Source: Bacteroidales bacterium | Lineage (GTDB): Bacteria; Bacteroidota; Bacteroidia; Bacteroidales; UBA12077 | Assembly: GCA_028282785.1 (NCBI GenBank) | Contig: JANQHE010000002.1 | Coordinates: 62,001 to 126,000, forward strand | DNA length: 64,000 nt | Direction: 5' to 3' | Part shown: piece by piece, positions 1 through 9,282 of the stretch | How the letters are laid out: the number at the start of each line of letters is the position of its first letter | How positions within the stretch are numbered: position 1 is the first letter of the stretch | The notes under the pieces: generated by a model | What the model was told of the DNA's origin: nothing | The model's input: the letters and a program-made list of their open reading frames with translations, nothing else | Database searches by the model: none | Translations under genes and position numbers: made by a program

Positions 1-743
1 TTAATGGCATTGTAATTTGTATCGATCACCCAAAATATTTGTTTTTTTGTTCCTTCACATATTTTAAAGAATTTGCGCAATAGTAATGATCCTATTTTTC
101 TGTCTCTATATTCTGGACTTACAAACCAATATCTTAAGTATGATTTCAATCCTATCAAATCAAAAATTACAAATCCCAATATATTAGTTTTTTCTCTATA
201 TATAATAACTCTATTATTCCTAATCCAATTAGATAACTCCGGCATTAGTGGTAATTGCTCTGATAATGGATCAAAATAATTATATAGCAATTCGTATATT
301 GGGTTAGTATCATCTTCAGTTGCTATACAAAGATTAATATCACTAACTTCATCTATAGTATATTCGCCTCTGGACATTCGTGTGAACGATGTATAAAACT
401 TAAAACCATTGTCCAAAAATATATTCCTTATTGGTTCAATCATTTTATCCGTGCCAACAATATCTAGAACAATTTTATCAGAATAATTATTTGATAAAAA
501 TTTAGTGGCCTTTTTCAGATTTTTCAAAGAACTTGCACAAAAATACAGATTAATAAAATCAGTAGTTTTTTTAAAATAAAAAATTACTCCATTTAAATTA
601 TCCAATTTGTATAATATATCTTCAGAAATGTATAGCTCAATTTGCTCTTGACTAAAAAAGAAATTTGTAAAATATCCTTCTCTAAAATCTTTAATAGATT
701 TTATGCCTTCTAGTATTTCATCATATTTACTAACCTTTTTCAT
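1..743 (-). CDS. GNAT-family acyltransferase (3' end outside the window)
   Basis: The reading frame is open from an ATG at 743 to the left edge: 247 codons, no stop reached. The C-terminal part has a GNAT acetyl-CoA (or acyl donor) binding signature at residues about 208-222, SPEYRDRKIGSLLLR, preceded by a strand pair (NILGFVIFDLIG). The first 130 residues are a separate, less conserved alpha/beta region, so this may be a two-domain GNAT. Its ATG overlaps the TGA of the adenylation gene as ATGA, so the two are very probably translationally coupled and work together. Inference: it transfers the activated amino acid, or acetylates the aminoacyl-sugar, in decorating the polysaccharide. The family call is fairly safe; the substrate is unknown. 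Confidence 0.7.
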   Translation of the reverse strand, partial: MKKVSKYDEILEGIKSIKDFREGYFTNFFFSQEQIELYISEDILYKLDNLNGVIFYFKKTTDFINLYFCASSLKNLKKATKFLSNNYSDKIVLDIVGTDKMIEPIRNIFLDNGFKFYTSFTRMSRGEYTIDEVSDINLCIATEDDTNPIYELLYNYFDPLSEQLPLMPELSNWIRNNRVIIYREKTNILGFVIFDLIGLKSYLRYWFVSPEYRDRKIGSLLLRKFFKICEGTKKQIFWVIDTNYNAI

Positions 744-2257
744 TTAGTCAATACTTCATTATTTAGCTTTAATCTATCAATTTTTCCATTAGAATTAATA
801 GGCATTTTATCTAACTTTATAAAATTCGATGGAATCATATATTTTGGTATGAAATCTAGCATAGATATTCTAATATCTTTAATTTCAGGATCTACACTGC
901 TTTCATAGAATAGAATAATTCTCTTTTTAATATTATCATACACACAACAAACATTCTTGAATGCCTTAGTAGCAAGCGCCGCATTTTCGATTTCCCCCAA
1001 TTCAATACGATAACCATTATGTTTTATCTGAAAATCCTTTCTTCCGACAAAGATAATTTCTTTTCTTTCATTTAGATACACCAAATCTCCTGTTCTATAA
1101 ATCATCTCAGGATAATGCGGATTTAGAGGATTTTGAACAAATACCTTTTGGGTTTTTTCCCAATCACCATAATAACCCAAGGCTAAAGAACTACCTCTTA
1201 CACACAGTTCGCCTTGCTCTCCTTCTTTTGCTCTTTTATTTTCTGAATTTAAAATAATCACATCACTATTTCTACATGGAATTCCGATTGGTAATGGTTC
1301 ATTATCATCAAATTCTCTATCAACATTATAATAGGTACAGTCTACAGTAATTTCTGTTGGTCCATACAGATTTGAATATAAACAATCCGGCAAATATTTT
1401 CTCCAATAATTTAGGTGCTTATTTGGCATAACTTCCCCTGCAAATAATACCTTTTTCATAAACTTAAGATTCTTTTTTTCGAAAATATTAAAATTAGCAA
1501 TGTTCATCAAAGCAAATGGGACCCAAAATACAAAATTTACTTTTTGCTCATTTAAATAATCAACCAATTTAGCTGGAAAAATATAATACGATTCTGGCAC
1601 AATAACTAAAGTAGCACCGGTTGCATACATTAAATAAATATCTAAAACTGAATTATCAAAATAGAACGGAGCCTGATTGCCAATAATTTCATTCGACGTA
1701 ACATCATACGTTTCAATAGCCCAATCAATATAATCAATTACAGATCTATGCGAAATTACAACACCTTTAGGGGTTCCTGTTGATCCTGACGTGAAAATTG
1801 AATATACAGGATCAGTATCAATCTTTTCATCTAAAACTTTTTTTATCAACTCATTATCTGCAACAATTTCATCTATAATATCATCTATTACAAATACCTT
1901 TTTATTCTTAATTCCTGCTAAAAGGTCAATATGCTTTTTATCTGTTAGAATATAATCCGACTTTAATACATCAAGTATGTTATTTACTCTGCTTATTGGG
2001 GACTTTATATCTAATGGAACGTAAAAGTTTCCACTAAGATTAATCCCTAAAAATGAAACAATAGCATTAATACCTTTTGGCATAAAAACTGCAACTGGTA
2101 TATTTTCAACTCCGATTGTAATTAAACGAGTTGCAATTTTTCTCGCAAATTGATCTAAATCATAAAAAGAGATAGTTCTATGGTCTTCAACAATAGCCGT
2201 TTTTTCTGGATAACTTGATATTGTTTTATCTAAATATTCTAGAATACTAATTTGCAT
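740..2257 (-). CDS. Stand-alone amino-acid adenylation enzyme (DltA/NRPS A-domain type)
   Basis: 505 residues, the length of a single adenylation domain. Core motifs are in order: TSGSTGTPKG (about 156-165, A3), YFDNS with Asp201 (A4, the aspartate that binds the alpha-amino group of amino-acid substrates), NLYGPTE (296-302, A5), YRTGD (387-391, A7), a GRKDFQIKHNGYRIELGEIE core (A8) and SNGK with the catalytic Lys492 (A10). It should form an aminoacyl-AMP and load it onto a carrier thiol, but no carrier protein domain is fused and no carrier gene is visible here. It is coupled (ATGA overlap) to a GNAT gene and lies 8 bp after another GNAT gene, so an aminoacyl modification of a sugar is the likely role. 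The amino acid cannot be deduced. Confidence 0.88.
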   Translation of the reverse strand: MQISILEYLDKTISSYPEKTAIVEDHRTISFYDLDQFARKIATRLITIGVENIPVAVFMPKGINAIVSFLGINLSGNFYVPLDIKSPISRVNNILDVLKSDYILTDKKHIDLLAGIKNKKVFVIDDIIDEIVADNELIKKVLDEKIDTDPVYSIFTSGSTGTPKGVVISHRSVIDYIDWAIETYDVTSNEIIGNQAPFYFDNSVLDIYLMYATGATLVIVPESYYIFPAKLVDYLNEQKVNFVFWVPFALMNIANFNIFEKKNLKFMKKVLFAGEVMPNKHLNYWRKYLPDCLYSNLYGPTEITVDCTYYNVDREFDDNEPLPIGIPCRNSDVIILNSENKRAKEGEQGELCVRGSSLALGYYGDWEKTQKVFVQNPLNPHYPEMIYRTGDLVYLNERKEIIFVGRKDFQIKHNGYRIELGEIENAALATKAFKNVCCVYDNIKKRIILFYESSVDPEIKDIRISMLDFIPKYMIPSNFIKLDKMPINSNGKIDRLKLNNEVLTK

Positions 2258-2264
2258 AAATCAT

Positions 2265-2876
2265 TTATTTAACTTCATATTCAACGATAGCTCTTTTTCT
2301 ACCATCATCTAAAGTAATTTCATTTAGAAAAACTCCGCCCATAAATTTAATAGTCTTCACTACTCTTTTATTAGTCATATCAACTTCTGATCTAACCTTA
2401 GACGCACCCATTTCTTTCATAATTTTGTGCCATATATTATGCATTTTCAGTGAGTCGGCAGCATCTTTAGAATCAGGATGCCATGCCCAATACTCTCCTC
2501 TAGGACCTTTTTCTACTCTAAAACTACCTTCTTTTTTATTTAAGGAACGGAATCGTTTAAAAATTTCTTTTAACAATTTAAGGTTTGCTAAAACATTAGG
2601 AAGTGCAGCAAACCCAAACCTAAGTTTATTTTTTGAAATCGCCAATTGATGTTCTTCAGAAAACATAGTTCCTGAATGAAATCCAACTAACTCACCCTTC
2701 TCTTCAGCCAATACTATTAAACTATTCTTTTCTTTTAAAAATACTTTATAGTACTGGTTAAGAAAAACAATTCCTAGTTTATGCATAAATGCATCAACTT
2801 GTTTTTTTGCGCAAATATAATGCAACTTAGCTAATTTATTAGAATCATTAATTTTTGCTATTCTGTAAGTAATCAT
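2265..2876 (-). CDS. GNAT-like N-acetyltransferase
   Basis: 203 residues. The N-terminus (MITYRIAKINDSNKLAKLH) and the strand ending in ELVGFHSG match the first half of a GNAT fold, and the C-terminal segment (MGASKVRSEVDMTNKRVVKTIKFMGGVF, two pieces around residues 155-183) matches the usual 'N..A..LY.K.GF' helix. The Q/RxxGxG/A acyl-CoA loop is poorly preserved, so it is a divergent member. The start overlaps the TGA of a 28-codon frame as ATGA, and the stop lies 7 bp before the adenylation gene, so the three look like one transcription-translation unit. Likely role (inference): acylation of an amino sugar or aminoacyl group of the polysaccharide. Confidence 0.6.
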   Translation of the reverse strand: MITYRIAKINDSNKLAKLHYICAKKQVDAFMHKLGIVFLNQYYKVFLKEKNSLIVLAEEKGELVGFHSGTMFSEEHQLAISKNKLRFGFAALPNVLANLKLLKEIFKRFRSLNKKEGSFRVEKGPRGEYWAWHPDSKDAADSLKMHNIWHKIMKEMGASKVRSEVDMTNKRVVKTIKFMGGVFLNEITLDDGRKRAIVEYEVK

Positions 2877-2959
2877 TCAAAAATATCTATTAATTTCTCT
2901 GTTAATAATCGTTGAAGTGCATTCCTAACTTTTAGGAACATTTCCTCATATACTTTCAT
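2873..2959 (-). CDS. Possible 28-residue peptide or gene remnant
   Basis: ATG at 2959 opens a 28-codon frame (begins MKVYEEMFLKVRNALQ) ending in a TGA that overlaps the ATG of the following GNAT gene as ATGA. The peptide looks amphipathic and helical. A second open stretch immediately upstream (about 2960-3014, reading LVGNLKYAIKDLIIK) is in another frame, so the pair could be a small helical gene broken by a frameshift, or a leader that couples translation between the glycosyltransferase and the GNAT. No family recognised; it may be chance. Confidence 0.25.
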   Translation of the reverse strand: MKVYEEMFLKVRNALQRLLTEKLIDIFE

Positions 2960-3014
2960 GTCTAACTCTGCAATTTAATAATCAAATCTTTAATTGCATA
3001 TTTTAAATTGCCTA

Positions 3015-4253
3015 CTAATTTATTAATTTTTCAAACTTTATTGTTAATCTACGATAATCATAATCTTCAGCTGCTTTCCTCGCATTTTGGCAAATTTTAT
3101 TATATTCTTCCTTATCCATATTTGCAAAACTTAATATTGCATTTGCATATTCCTTTGCATCCTTAAAATCCTTAGCAATACCTAGATTGTATTTACTTAT
3201 TGGGCAATAGTTTCTTCTAATGTTTGCACAAATTGGCTTTCCACTAGCCATATACTGAAAAGATTTACTTTGACTACCCCCAAATCTTACCGTAGCTCTC
3301 TTTTTATAATTCAATATATTTAGAGAACTTCTAGATAACACGTATGGAACATATTTCATTTCAATCCATTTTTGCTTAAACGTAACATTTGAAAGTTTAT
3401 TCGTTTTGCAATAATTTTCTAAATACGATCTTTGATCACCATCACCATATATTAGAAACTTAATATTCTCTTCACTTTTTAATTTTTCAGCGGCATGAAT
3501 TAATTGAATTACATCATTTGCTAAACGAATAGAACCTAAATAGACTACCTTGAACAACGTTTCATTTTCTAAATCAGGGTCATTAATTCTATACAAATTC
3601 TTATTTTCATCAAAATCCTTTAAATCAACACCATTATTTATATAATGGACTTTGTTTAAATCAATTTTCCCACCTGATTCTAAATCCCAACCTTTTTCAA
3701 CAATATAATCTTTACCCCCCTCCATTGAAAATACAAGTTCGTCTGCTCTATGGTATAACCATCTTTCCGCAATATATGCAAGTTTTAACAATGGATTGTG
3801 CTTAGAAATCAAACCCAGTGCTACAAAAGACTCAGGCCACAAATCAAGAACATCAATAATGTATTTCGCTTTAAATCTTCTTGCTAAATAATACAGTATA
3901 TTATGAAAAGGAACACCTGCTAATTGATTAATTACATCTGGTTTATTAAATTTCTTAGCTAAGAAAAAAAGACGGAAACTGAATAAAATTAAGTTATAAA
4001 AACGCATAAAACCGTTACCTGAATAATTATTCGTTTTTATATGAATAAATTTAATTCCGTCATAATCTGCTTCTATATATTTCCTTTTATCATTAATTAA
4101 ATTTATGTTAGTATTGTGTATATAGCTTCCTCCAATTATAGTAACATCATATCCAAATTCAATAAGATATTGTGCTCGCTTCAAAGTCTGAATACGTGAT
4201 TCATATTTTGGTGGCACAGCGTATTGATTTATAAGCCAAATTTTCTTTTTCAC
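3015..4253 (-). CDS. Glycosyltransferase family 4
   Basis: 412 residues with a GT-B layout. The N-terminal Rossmann half begins IWLINQYAVPPKYESR, close to WbuB-type transferases. The C-terminal half has FLIYGDGDQ (about 266-274) and an SKSFQYMASGKPI segment that holds the nucleotide-sugar binding loop. It probably adds one sugar of the repeat unit on the cytoplasmic face. The start is GTG (codon at 4253-4251), directly abutting the TAA of the aminotransferase gene, with no usable ATG before. Acceptor and donor are not deducible; being next to the Fuc3NAc-type genes makes a WbuB-like N-acetyl-fucosamine or related amino-sugar transferase plausible. Confidence 0.82.
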   Translation of the reverse strand: MKKKIWLINQYAVPPKYESRIQTLKRAQYLIEFGYDVTIIGGSYIHNTNINLINDKRKYIEADYDGIKFIHIKTNNYSGNGFMRFYNLILFSFRLFFLAKKFNKPDVINQLAGVPFHNILYYLARRFKAKYIIDVLDLWPESFVALGLISKHNPLLKLAYIAERWLYHRADELVFSMEGGKDYIVEKGWDLESGGKIDLNKVHYINNGVDLKDFDENKNLYRINDPDLENETLFKVVYLGSIRLANDVIQLIHAAEKLKSEENIKFLIYGDGDQRSYLENYCKTNKLSNVTFKQKWIEMKYVPYVLSRSSLNILNYKKRATVRFGGSQSKSFQYMASGKPICANIRRNYCPISKYNLGIAKDFKDAKEYANAILSFANMDKEEYNKICQNARKAAEDYDYRRLTIKFEKLIN

Positions 4254-5363
4254 TTAAAATTTATTAACTATTTCTACAACCTTACATACATCTTCCTCTG
4301 AAAGAACAGGGCTCATCGGTAATGATAAAACTTCATTATGTATTTGTTCTGTTATCTCATAACTCAAATTATTCCATTTTTTATAACAATTTTGCTTATG
4401 AGGAGGAATAGGGTAATGAATAAGAGTTTGAACATCGTTATCTGCTAAATATTTTTGAAATTGATCTCTTTGTAATGTACGAATAACGTATAAATGCCAT
4501 ACGTGAGCTAAAGTTTCAATATTTTGCATATTGGATTGAGGAAGTATAATATCTGGATGTATTATGTTCTCACAATAATATTGGGCTATTTCTCGACGAC
4601 GTTGATTATCTCTATCCAATCGTTTTAATTTAACTCTTAGCATGGCCGCTTGTATCTCGTCCAGCCTTGAATTGAGTCCCTTATAGTCATTAACATATTT
4701 TTTAGAGCTTCCATAATTTGCCAAAGCCCTAATAATCGATTCGAGTTTTTTATCATTAGTTGTAATAGCACCGCCATCACCTAACGCTCCAATATTTTTA
4801 CCTGGATAAAAACTATGTCCTGCAGCATCACCTATAGAACCTGTACGCTGTTTACCATAAAAGCATCCAGCCGCCTGCGCATTGTCTTCAATAAGCTTCA
4901 GATTATATTTCTCTAGCAGAGATTGAATTTCAGGTTGCATCGCATTTTGACCATATAAATGCACTAACATAATCGCTTTTGTACAGTTAGTTATTTTTTC
5001 CTCAATAAGTGAAGGGGCAATATTATAAGTATTAATATCCGGCTCTACCAAAACAGGTACCAGACGATTATCTGTAATAGCCAATATTGATGCAATATAT
5101 GTGTTTGCGGGCACAATTATTTCATCACCTTCCTCCATTTGTCCCATTTCAATATAAGCTTTCAAAATTACCCGTAATGCATCAAGACCGTTAGCAACTC
5201 CTATACAATATTTTGCACCTATATAGTTTGCATATTCTTCTTCAAAGGTTTTCACTTCATTCCCAAGTAAATAGTAGCCAGAATCAAGAACTCTTTTTAC
5301 TGCATTAGTCAATTCGGGTTCAAAACTGTCATTAATACCCTTAAGATCAAGAAATTTTATCAT
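4254..5363 (-). CDS. fdtB: dTDP-3-oxo-6-deoxyhexose 3-aminotransferase (FdtB/QdtB type)
   Basis: 369 residues of the DegT/DnrJ/EryC1/StrS PLP-dependent sugar aminotransferase family. The PLP lysine is Lys189 in [16 protein letters not shown]; Asp160 and Gln163 in EDNAQAAG are the usual cofactor contacts. It overlaps the hexapeptide acetyltransferase by 17 bp, and two FdtA-like 3,4-ketoisomerase genes follow upstream. Known order of the pathway: RmlA, RmlB, FdtA/QdtA, FdtB/QdtB, FdtC/QdtC. So this enzyme should put an amino group on C3 of the dTDP-3-oxo-6-deoxy sugar from glutamate. Whether the product is Fuc3N or Qui3N depends on the ketoisomerase and cannot be told from this protein. Confidence 0.85.
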   Translation of the reverse strand: MIKFLDLKGINDSFEPELTNAVKRVLDSGYYLLGNEVKTFEEEYANYIGAKYCIGVANGLDALRVILKAYIEMGQMEEGDEIIVPANTYIASILAITDNRLVPVLVEPDINTYNIAPSLIEEKITNCTKAIMLVHLYGQNAMQPEIQSLLEKYNLKLIEDNAQAAGCFYGKQRTGSIGDAAGHSFYPGKNIGALGDGGAITTNDKKLESIIRALANYGSSKKYVNDYKGLNSRLDEIQAAMLRVKLKRLDRDNQRRREIAQYYCENIIHPDIILPQSNMQNIETLAHVWHLYVIRTLQRDQFQKYLADNDVQTLIHYPIPPHKQNCYKKWNNLSYEITEQIHNEVLSLPMSPVLSEEDVCKVVEIVNKF

Positions 5364-6072
5364 TTTTTCTTTCTTTTATATATTTTGCTGGAGAACCATA
5401 ATAAACACCATTGCTCTCTATAGTTTTTGTGATTAATGATTTGGCTCCAATTGTATTGTTATCACCTATAATAAGATTATCCAAAATTGTAACATTTGGC
5501 CCTATAAGGTTATTGTTCCCAATTTTTGGACCTACCATTTTATCAGAGTATCCTTCAATCCCAAATGTTTTATCACTAACACAAGTAAATCCAGAACTAA
5601 TAAAATTATTTTTACCAATTACCGTACCTGATGCCAAAGACGATAATTGTATTATTCTAGTTCCCTTGCCAACAAAACAGTCTTTTTGAATAAAAGAATT
5701 TGTCCCAATAATGTTATCACCTTCAATAACACTTCTCTCTCTGATTACTACATTTTCTGCTATCAAAGAATCATTTCCAATTAGAACATTATTATATATA
5801 GTAACAGAACATCCAATAACTGAATTCTTACAAATTTTTGTTGAATGAGATCCTTCTTGAACTTTACTTTGAATTGTTTTTACACCCATTGGTGCCCTTC
5901 CAATTACACAATTATCCCATATATATACATTATCCTCTATTTCAACATTTGGATAAATAGTAACATTATTCCCAATTGTAACATTATTCCCAATTACGCA
6001 AGTATCATCAATAACGCAATTTTCATGAATGATAACATTTGAACCTATTTGTTTAGTTTTTTTATTTATCAT
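5347..6072 (-). CDS. fdtC: Hexapeptide-repeat sugar N-acetyltransferase (FdtC/QdtC/WxcM-N type)
   Basis: 241 residues made largely of left-handed beta-helix hexapeptide repeats ([LIV]-G-x4), such as [18 protein letters not shown] near the N-terminus and [18 protein letters not shown] towards the end. It should use acetyl-CoA to acetylate the 3-amino group made by the adjacent aminotransferase. The gene overlaps its neighbours on both sides (17 bp with fdtB, 11 bp with the fdtA-like gene), typical of a tightly coupled biosynthetic set. A similar fold exists in many sialic acid or bacillosamine acetyltransferases; context decides the assignment. Confidence 0.8.
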   Translation of the reverse strand: MINKKTKQIGSNVIIHENCVIDDTCVIGNNVTIGNNVTIYPNVEIEDNVYIWDNCVIGRAPMGVKTIQSKVQEGSHSTKICKNSVIGCSVTIYNNVLIGNDSLIAENVVIRERSVIEGDNIIGTNSFIQKDCFVGKGTRIIQLSSLASGTVIGKNNFISSGFTCVSDKTFGIEGYSDKMVGPKIGNNNLIGPNVTILDNLIIGDNNTIGAKSLITKTIESNGVYYGSPAKYIKERKNDKIS

Positions 6073-6487
6073 ATGTGATTTCTTTATAAGTTTTAAAATC
6101 TTTATAATCTCTTATATAATCGTTTTCATCATATTTATGAGAAGCAAGTACAAGACATATGGCACCTGAAGAAAACTCTATCAATTCACGCCAAATACCT
6201 GGAACAATTAGTAATCCATAATCTGGACGATTTAAAGTAACAATTTTTTTATTGATCCCATCATCTATCATAACATCAAATGAACCACTAGCACTAACAA
6301 TTAACTGATAAAGTTCTTTATGCCCATGCCCTCCACGTGCCTCACCACCAGGTATATCATATAAATAATAAATTCTTTTTACATCAAAGGGGATGTTCTT
6401 TTGCCCCTCTACAATAGTAATATTCCCATCCCTGTTATGTATTTTATTTAATGGAAGTATAACACAATCATAAACACTACCGGTCAT
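6062..6487 (-). CDS. fdtA: dTDP-4-dehydro-6-deoxyglucose 3,4-ketoisomerase (FdtA/QdtA type)
   Basis: 141 residues, a single cupin (WxcM C-terminal family). The active-site strand reads RGGHGHKELYQLIV; the two histidines of this motif are the catalytic pair known from FdtA, so this copy looks functional. The reaction moves the keto group of dTDP-4-keto-6-deoxyglucose from C4 to C3, feeding the aminotransferase at 4254-5363. It overlaps the acetyltransferase by 11 bp and the second FdtA-like gene by 11 bp. FdtA and QdtA differ in C4 stereochemistry of the product, which sequence inspection alone does not settle. Confidence 0.85.
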   Translation of the reverse strand: MTGSVYDCVILPLNKIHNRDGNITIVEGQKNIPFDVKRIYYLYDIPGGEARGGHGHKELYQLIVSASGSFDVMIDDGINKKIVTLNRPDYGLLIVPGIWRELIEFSSGAICLVLASHKYDENDYIRDYKDFKTYKEITYDK

Positions 6488-6887
6488 ATTCCCTCCTAAA
6501 TTTTTTATATTTTTGATAGTCTCTTATATAATCCAATTCATTATAATGAGTAGAACTCATGATTAATGCTAGTGAATTGGTGGAAAAATTTTGCATCTGC
6601 CTCCATAAACCAGCAGAAATATAAAGGCCATAATAAGAACGATTTAAAGTAAAAGTTTGTTTCGTTTTGCCATTATCTATTACAACATCAAAGCTTCCAG
6701 ATAAAGCCACAATAAACTCTTGCTGTTCTTTAAAAGCATGCCCTCCCCTCAATTGTCCACCTGGTACATCGTAAATCCAATAAGTCCTTTTAACTTTGAA
6801 TGGAATATGATTTTCTTCTTCAATAAAAGAAAGATTACCTCTTTGATCTTCTATTTTAGGAAGATGCATAATTTTTACTTGTTCCAT
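6477..6887 (-). CDS. FdtA-like cupin with one active-site His replaced
   Basis: 136 residues, clearly paralogous to the neighbouring ketoisomerase (shared pattern YDVPGGxxRGGH, SGSFDVVIDNG, LNRxxYGLxIxxGLWR). Its active-site strand reads RGGHAFKEQQEFIV: the second histidine of the RGxHxH motif is Phe. I checked the codons (CAT GCT TTT AAA). In FdtA both histidines are reported to be needed for catalysis, so this copy may be inactive, have another specificity, or act as a partner subunit. It starts the fdtA-fdtA-fdtC-fdtB overlapping block. Confidence 0.8.
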   Translation of the reverse strand: MEQVKIMHLPKIEDQRGNLSFIEEENHIPFKVKRTYWIYDVPGGQLRGGHAFKEQQEFIVALSGSFDVVIDNGKTKQTFTLNRSYYGLYISAGLWRQMQNFSTNSLALIMSSTHYNELDYIRDYQKYKKFRREYDR

Positions 6888-6898
6888 TTTTATCTATA

Positions 6899-8098
6899 TT
6901 AATAATCTAATGCATTTATGTATTTTAATGCTACTTTATAATCAGTTAATCCTTTTGCTGTAGCAATTGCATTATCAGAAATTTGCTTTCTCTCATCAGG
7001 AGTTAATTGATTTATCTGTCTAATGATTTGAGCCAATTCTTTTTCATTACCCGCTTCACATAAAAAACCATTTATTCCATGTTTAATAATGCCATCAATA
7101 CCTTCATTTCTTGAACCAATTGTTATACATCCTCTTGCCATTGATTCCAAATACACTAAGCCAAAAGCCTCTCCTTTACTAATCAGTATCATACAATCAG
7201 ATTCATCAATTTTTTTTAATATTTGATCTCTAGGAATAAAACCTTCAAGGATTACTCTATCTTCAAGTTTTAAAGATTTAGTCAAATCCCTTATATTTAA
7301 TGCTTCAGCACCTCTTCCAATATAAGAAATTTTAAAACTTTTTTGTCCATAAACAGAGTGAATAGCATTAATTAAAGTTGTAGGGTTCTTCCTCTTTATC
7401 AATAAACCAATATATAAAAACTTTAATAAATTACCTTCAAATTTCCTATTATTAGTTTTTACAATATAATTTTCTGGAATTCCAGAGTAACAATAAAAAT
7501 TTTGTTTTTGTTCTCCAAAATTATTTTCAAATTCCATTTTAACTTGCAATGAACGAAAACCCCAAATATCAATTTTACTCATTAACTCATGATATCGATT
7601 CTTATAAATTCTTTTTATGCTATCTCCATTGTCATGCATAACGATACATGTTCTTGCAGAATATTCACTTTTAAGAGCTGCTACAATCTCTAACTGAGGA
7701 TTAGAAAAATGCCCAATTATAATATCTGGAACAAATACAGAATCACTATTTTGTTTAATAATCTTCTCTATCTGCTTGCGTATAATTCTTTTTGCGAATT
7801 TTCCTTGTGGAATCCGTTTAAAAATGGGGTTTCGATGCACTTCTACACCATCCATTATATAAGTTTTATCTCCTTTCTCCTTTGAAGTATAAACTATCGC
7901 ACCCGTTAAACTTGCTATTTTATCACGAAATAATTTGGCCAATAAGTAAAAAATAGTTGAATATACAACTTGGTGATGGACAACTTTAACTTTATAGCCC
8001 AATTTTACCCATTCCTTAGCAAAGTATTGGATTACCGGAGTACCATATTTTAGATCAGGAGCAGGATATATTGTTGATAATATAAGAATATTTTTCAC
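6899..8098 (-). CDS. Glycosyltransferase family 4
   Basis: 399 residues, GT-B fold. The N-terminus (ILILSTIYPAPDLKYGTPV) is the acceptor-side Rossmann domain. The C-terminal half has KFLYIGLLIKRKNP (about residue 230) and KGEAFGLVYLESMARG (about 318-333), the EX7E-type nucleotide-sugar loop. The start is GTG (8098-8096). It lies 11 bp upstream of the FdtA-like pair and 47 bp after the 2-epimerase gene, in the same operon. It probably adds a repeat-unit sugar in the cytoplasm; donor unknown, possibly the dTDP-amino sugar or the L-hexosamine made by its neighbours. Confidence 0.85.
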   Translation of the reverse strand: MKNILILSTIYPAPDLKYGTPVIQYFAKEWVKLGYKVKVVHHQVVYSTIFYLLAKLFRDKIASLTGAIVYTSKEKGDKTYIMDGVEVHRNPIFKRIPQGKFAKRIIRKQIEKIIKQNSDSVFVPDIIIGHFSNPQLEIVAALKSEYSARTCIVMHDNGDSIKRIYKNRYHELMSKIDIWGFRSLQVKMEFENNFGEQKQNFYCYSGIPENYIVKTNNRKFEGNLLKFLYIGLLIKRKNPTTLINAIHSVYGQKSFKISYIGRGAEALNIRDLTKSLKLEDRVILEGFIPRDQILKKIDESDCMILISKGEAFGLVYLESMARGCITIGSRNEGIDGIIKHGINGFLCEAGNEKELAQIIRQINQLTPDERKQISDNAIATAKGLTDYKVALKYINALDY

Positions 8099-8145
8099 AG
8101 TTTGTTAATTGTTAGTTTATTTTAAATTATTGTGCGATCTAGTAT

Positions 8146-9282
8146 TTATTGTTTTCTCCATATCATTTTATTAACAATACCGGTATAACTCTGAATAAGC
8201 TTAACTACTTTTGTTGAAACACATTCATCAACATAGGCAGGAACATCACAAGCAATATCATTATTTCTTTTCATTTCAACAGCCATATTAACAGCTTGTA
8301 AAATTTGATCTGATGAAATTGAACCTATAATAAAAACTCCTTTATCCATAGCCTCTGGTCTTTCAGTAGATGTCCTAATAGACACTGCTGGAAAATCAAA
8401 GAAAGCACTTTCTTCCGGTACCGTTCCACTATCGGAAACTACGCAAAAAGCATTCTGCTGAAGCTTATTGTAATCAAAAAAACCTAAAGGTTCGTTTAAA
8501 ATTACATTCTTATGAAATTTGAAACCACGCTGTTGAATATATTTCTTTGATCTAGGGTGACAACTATATAGAATTGGAATATCATAGGTAATTGCCATTT
8601 CGTTAATAGCGTTCATCAATGATAAGAAATTAGTTTCAATATCAATATTTTCTTCTCTATGTGCTGATAATAATATATACTTACCTGCTTCTAAACCTAA
8701 CTTGTTTAATATTTTGCTTTCATATATTTGCTGCATAGACTCCTGCAACACTTCAGCCATTGGTGATCCCACAACATATGTATATTCAGGTTTAGCTCCT
8801 GAATCAAGAATATACCTTCTGGCATTTTCTGAATAGCAAAAATTAATATCACTGGTAACATCAACTATTCGACGAATAACTTCTTCCGGTAAATTTTCAT
8901 CTTTACAACGATTACCTGCTTCCATATGGTAAATTGGTATCTTAAGTCGTTTAGCTGAAATTACACTCAAACATGAATTAGTATCACCTAATACAATAAT
9001 TGCTTCTGGATTTACTTCTACCATTAACTCATATGACTTGGCTATCACATTTCCCATTGTCTGTCCAAGGTTTTCACCTACAACTCCAAGATAGTAGTCT
9101 GGTTCCCTTAAGCCAAGGTCTTTAAAAAAAACCTCGTTCAATGTATAATCGTAATTTTGCCCTGTATGCACTAAAATATGATCAAAGTATTTGTCACTCT
9201 TTTTAATGATTGCAGACATTTTAATTATTTCAGGACGCGTCCCAACAATTGTCATTAGTTTCAACTTCTTCATATTGATCAA
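8146..9282 (-). CDS. UDP-N-acetylhexosamine 2-epimerase (WecB/FnlC/WbvD family)
   Basis: 378 residues, full length for the family. The N-terminus has VGTRPEIIKMSAI and LVHTGQNYDY; later come HMEAGNRC, LSAHREENID, SDSGTVPEESAFFD and SIRTSTERPEA, all typical of non-hydrolysing UDP-GlcNAc 2-epimerases. It overlaps the RmlD-like reductase gene by 4 bp, and the 4,6-dehydratase/5-epimerase is next, so it is most probably the last step of UDP-L-QuiNAc or UDP-L-FucNAc synthesis and not a ManNAc-forming WecB. The 2-epimerase needed to turn diNAc-glucuronate into the manno form (WbpI) belongs to the same family, so that role cannot be excluded. Confidence 0.85.
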   Translation of the reverse strand: MINMKKLKLMTIVGTRPEIIKMSAIIKKSDKYFDHILVHTGQNYDYTLNEVFFKDLGLREPDYYLGVVGENLGQTMGNVIAKSYELMVEVNPEAIIVLGDTNSCLSVISAKRLKIPIYHMEAGNRCKDENLPEEVIRRIVDVTSDINFCYSENARRYILDSGAKPEYTYVVGSPMAEVLQESMQQIYESKILNKLGLEAGKYILLSAHREENIDIETNFLSLMNAINEMAITYDIPILYSCHPRSKKYIQQRGFKFHKNVILNEPLGFFDYNKLQQNAFCVVSDSGTVPEESAFFDFPAVSIRTSTERPEAMDKGVFIIGSISSDQILQAVNMAVEMKRNNDIACDVPAYVDECVSTKVVKLIQSYTGIVNKMIWRKQ

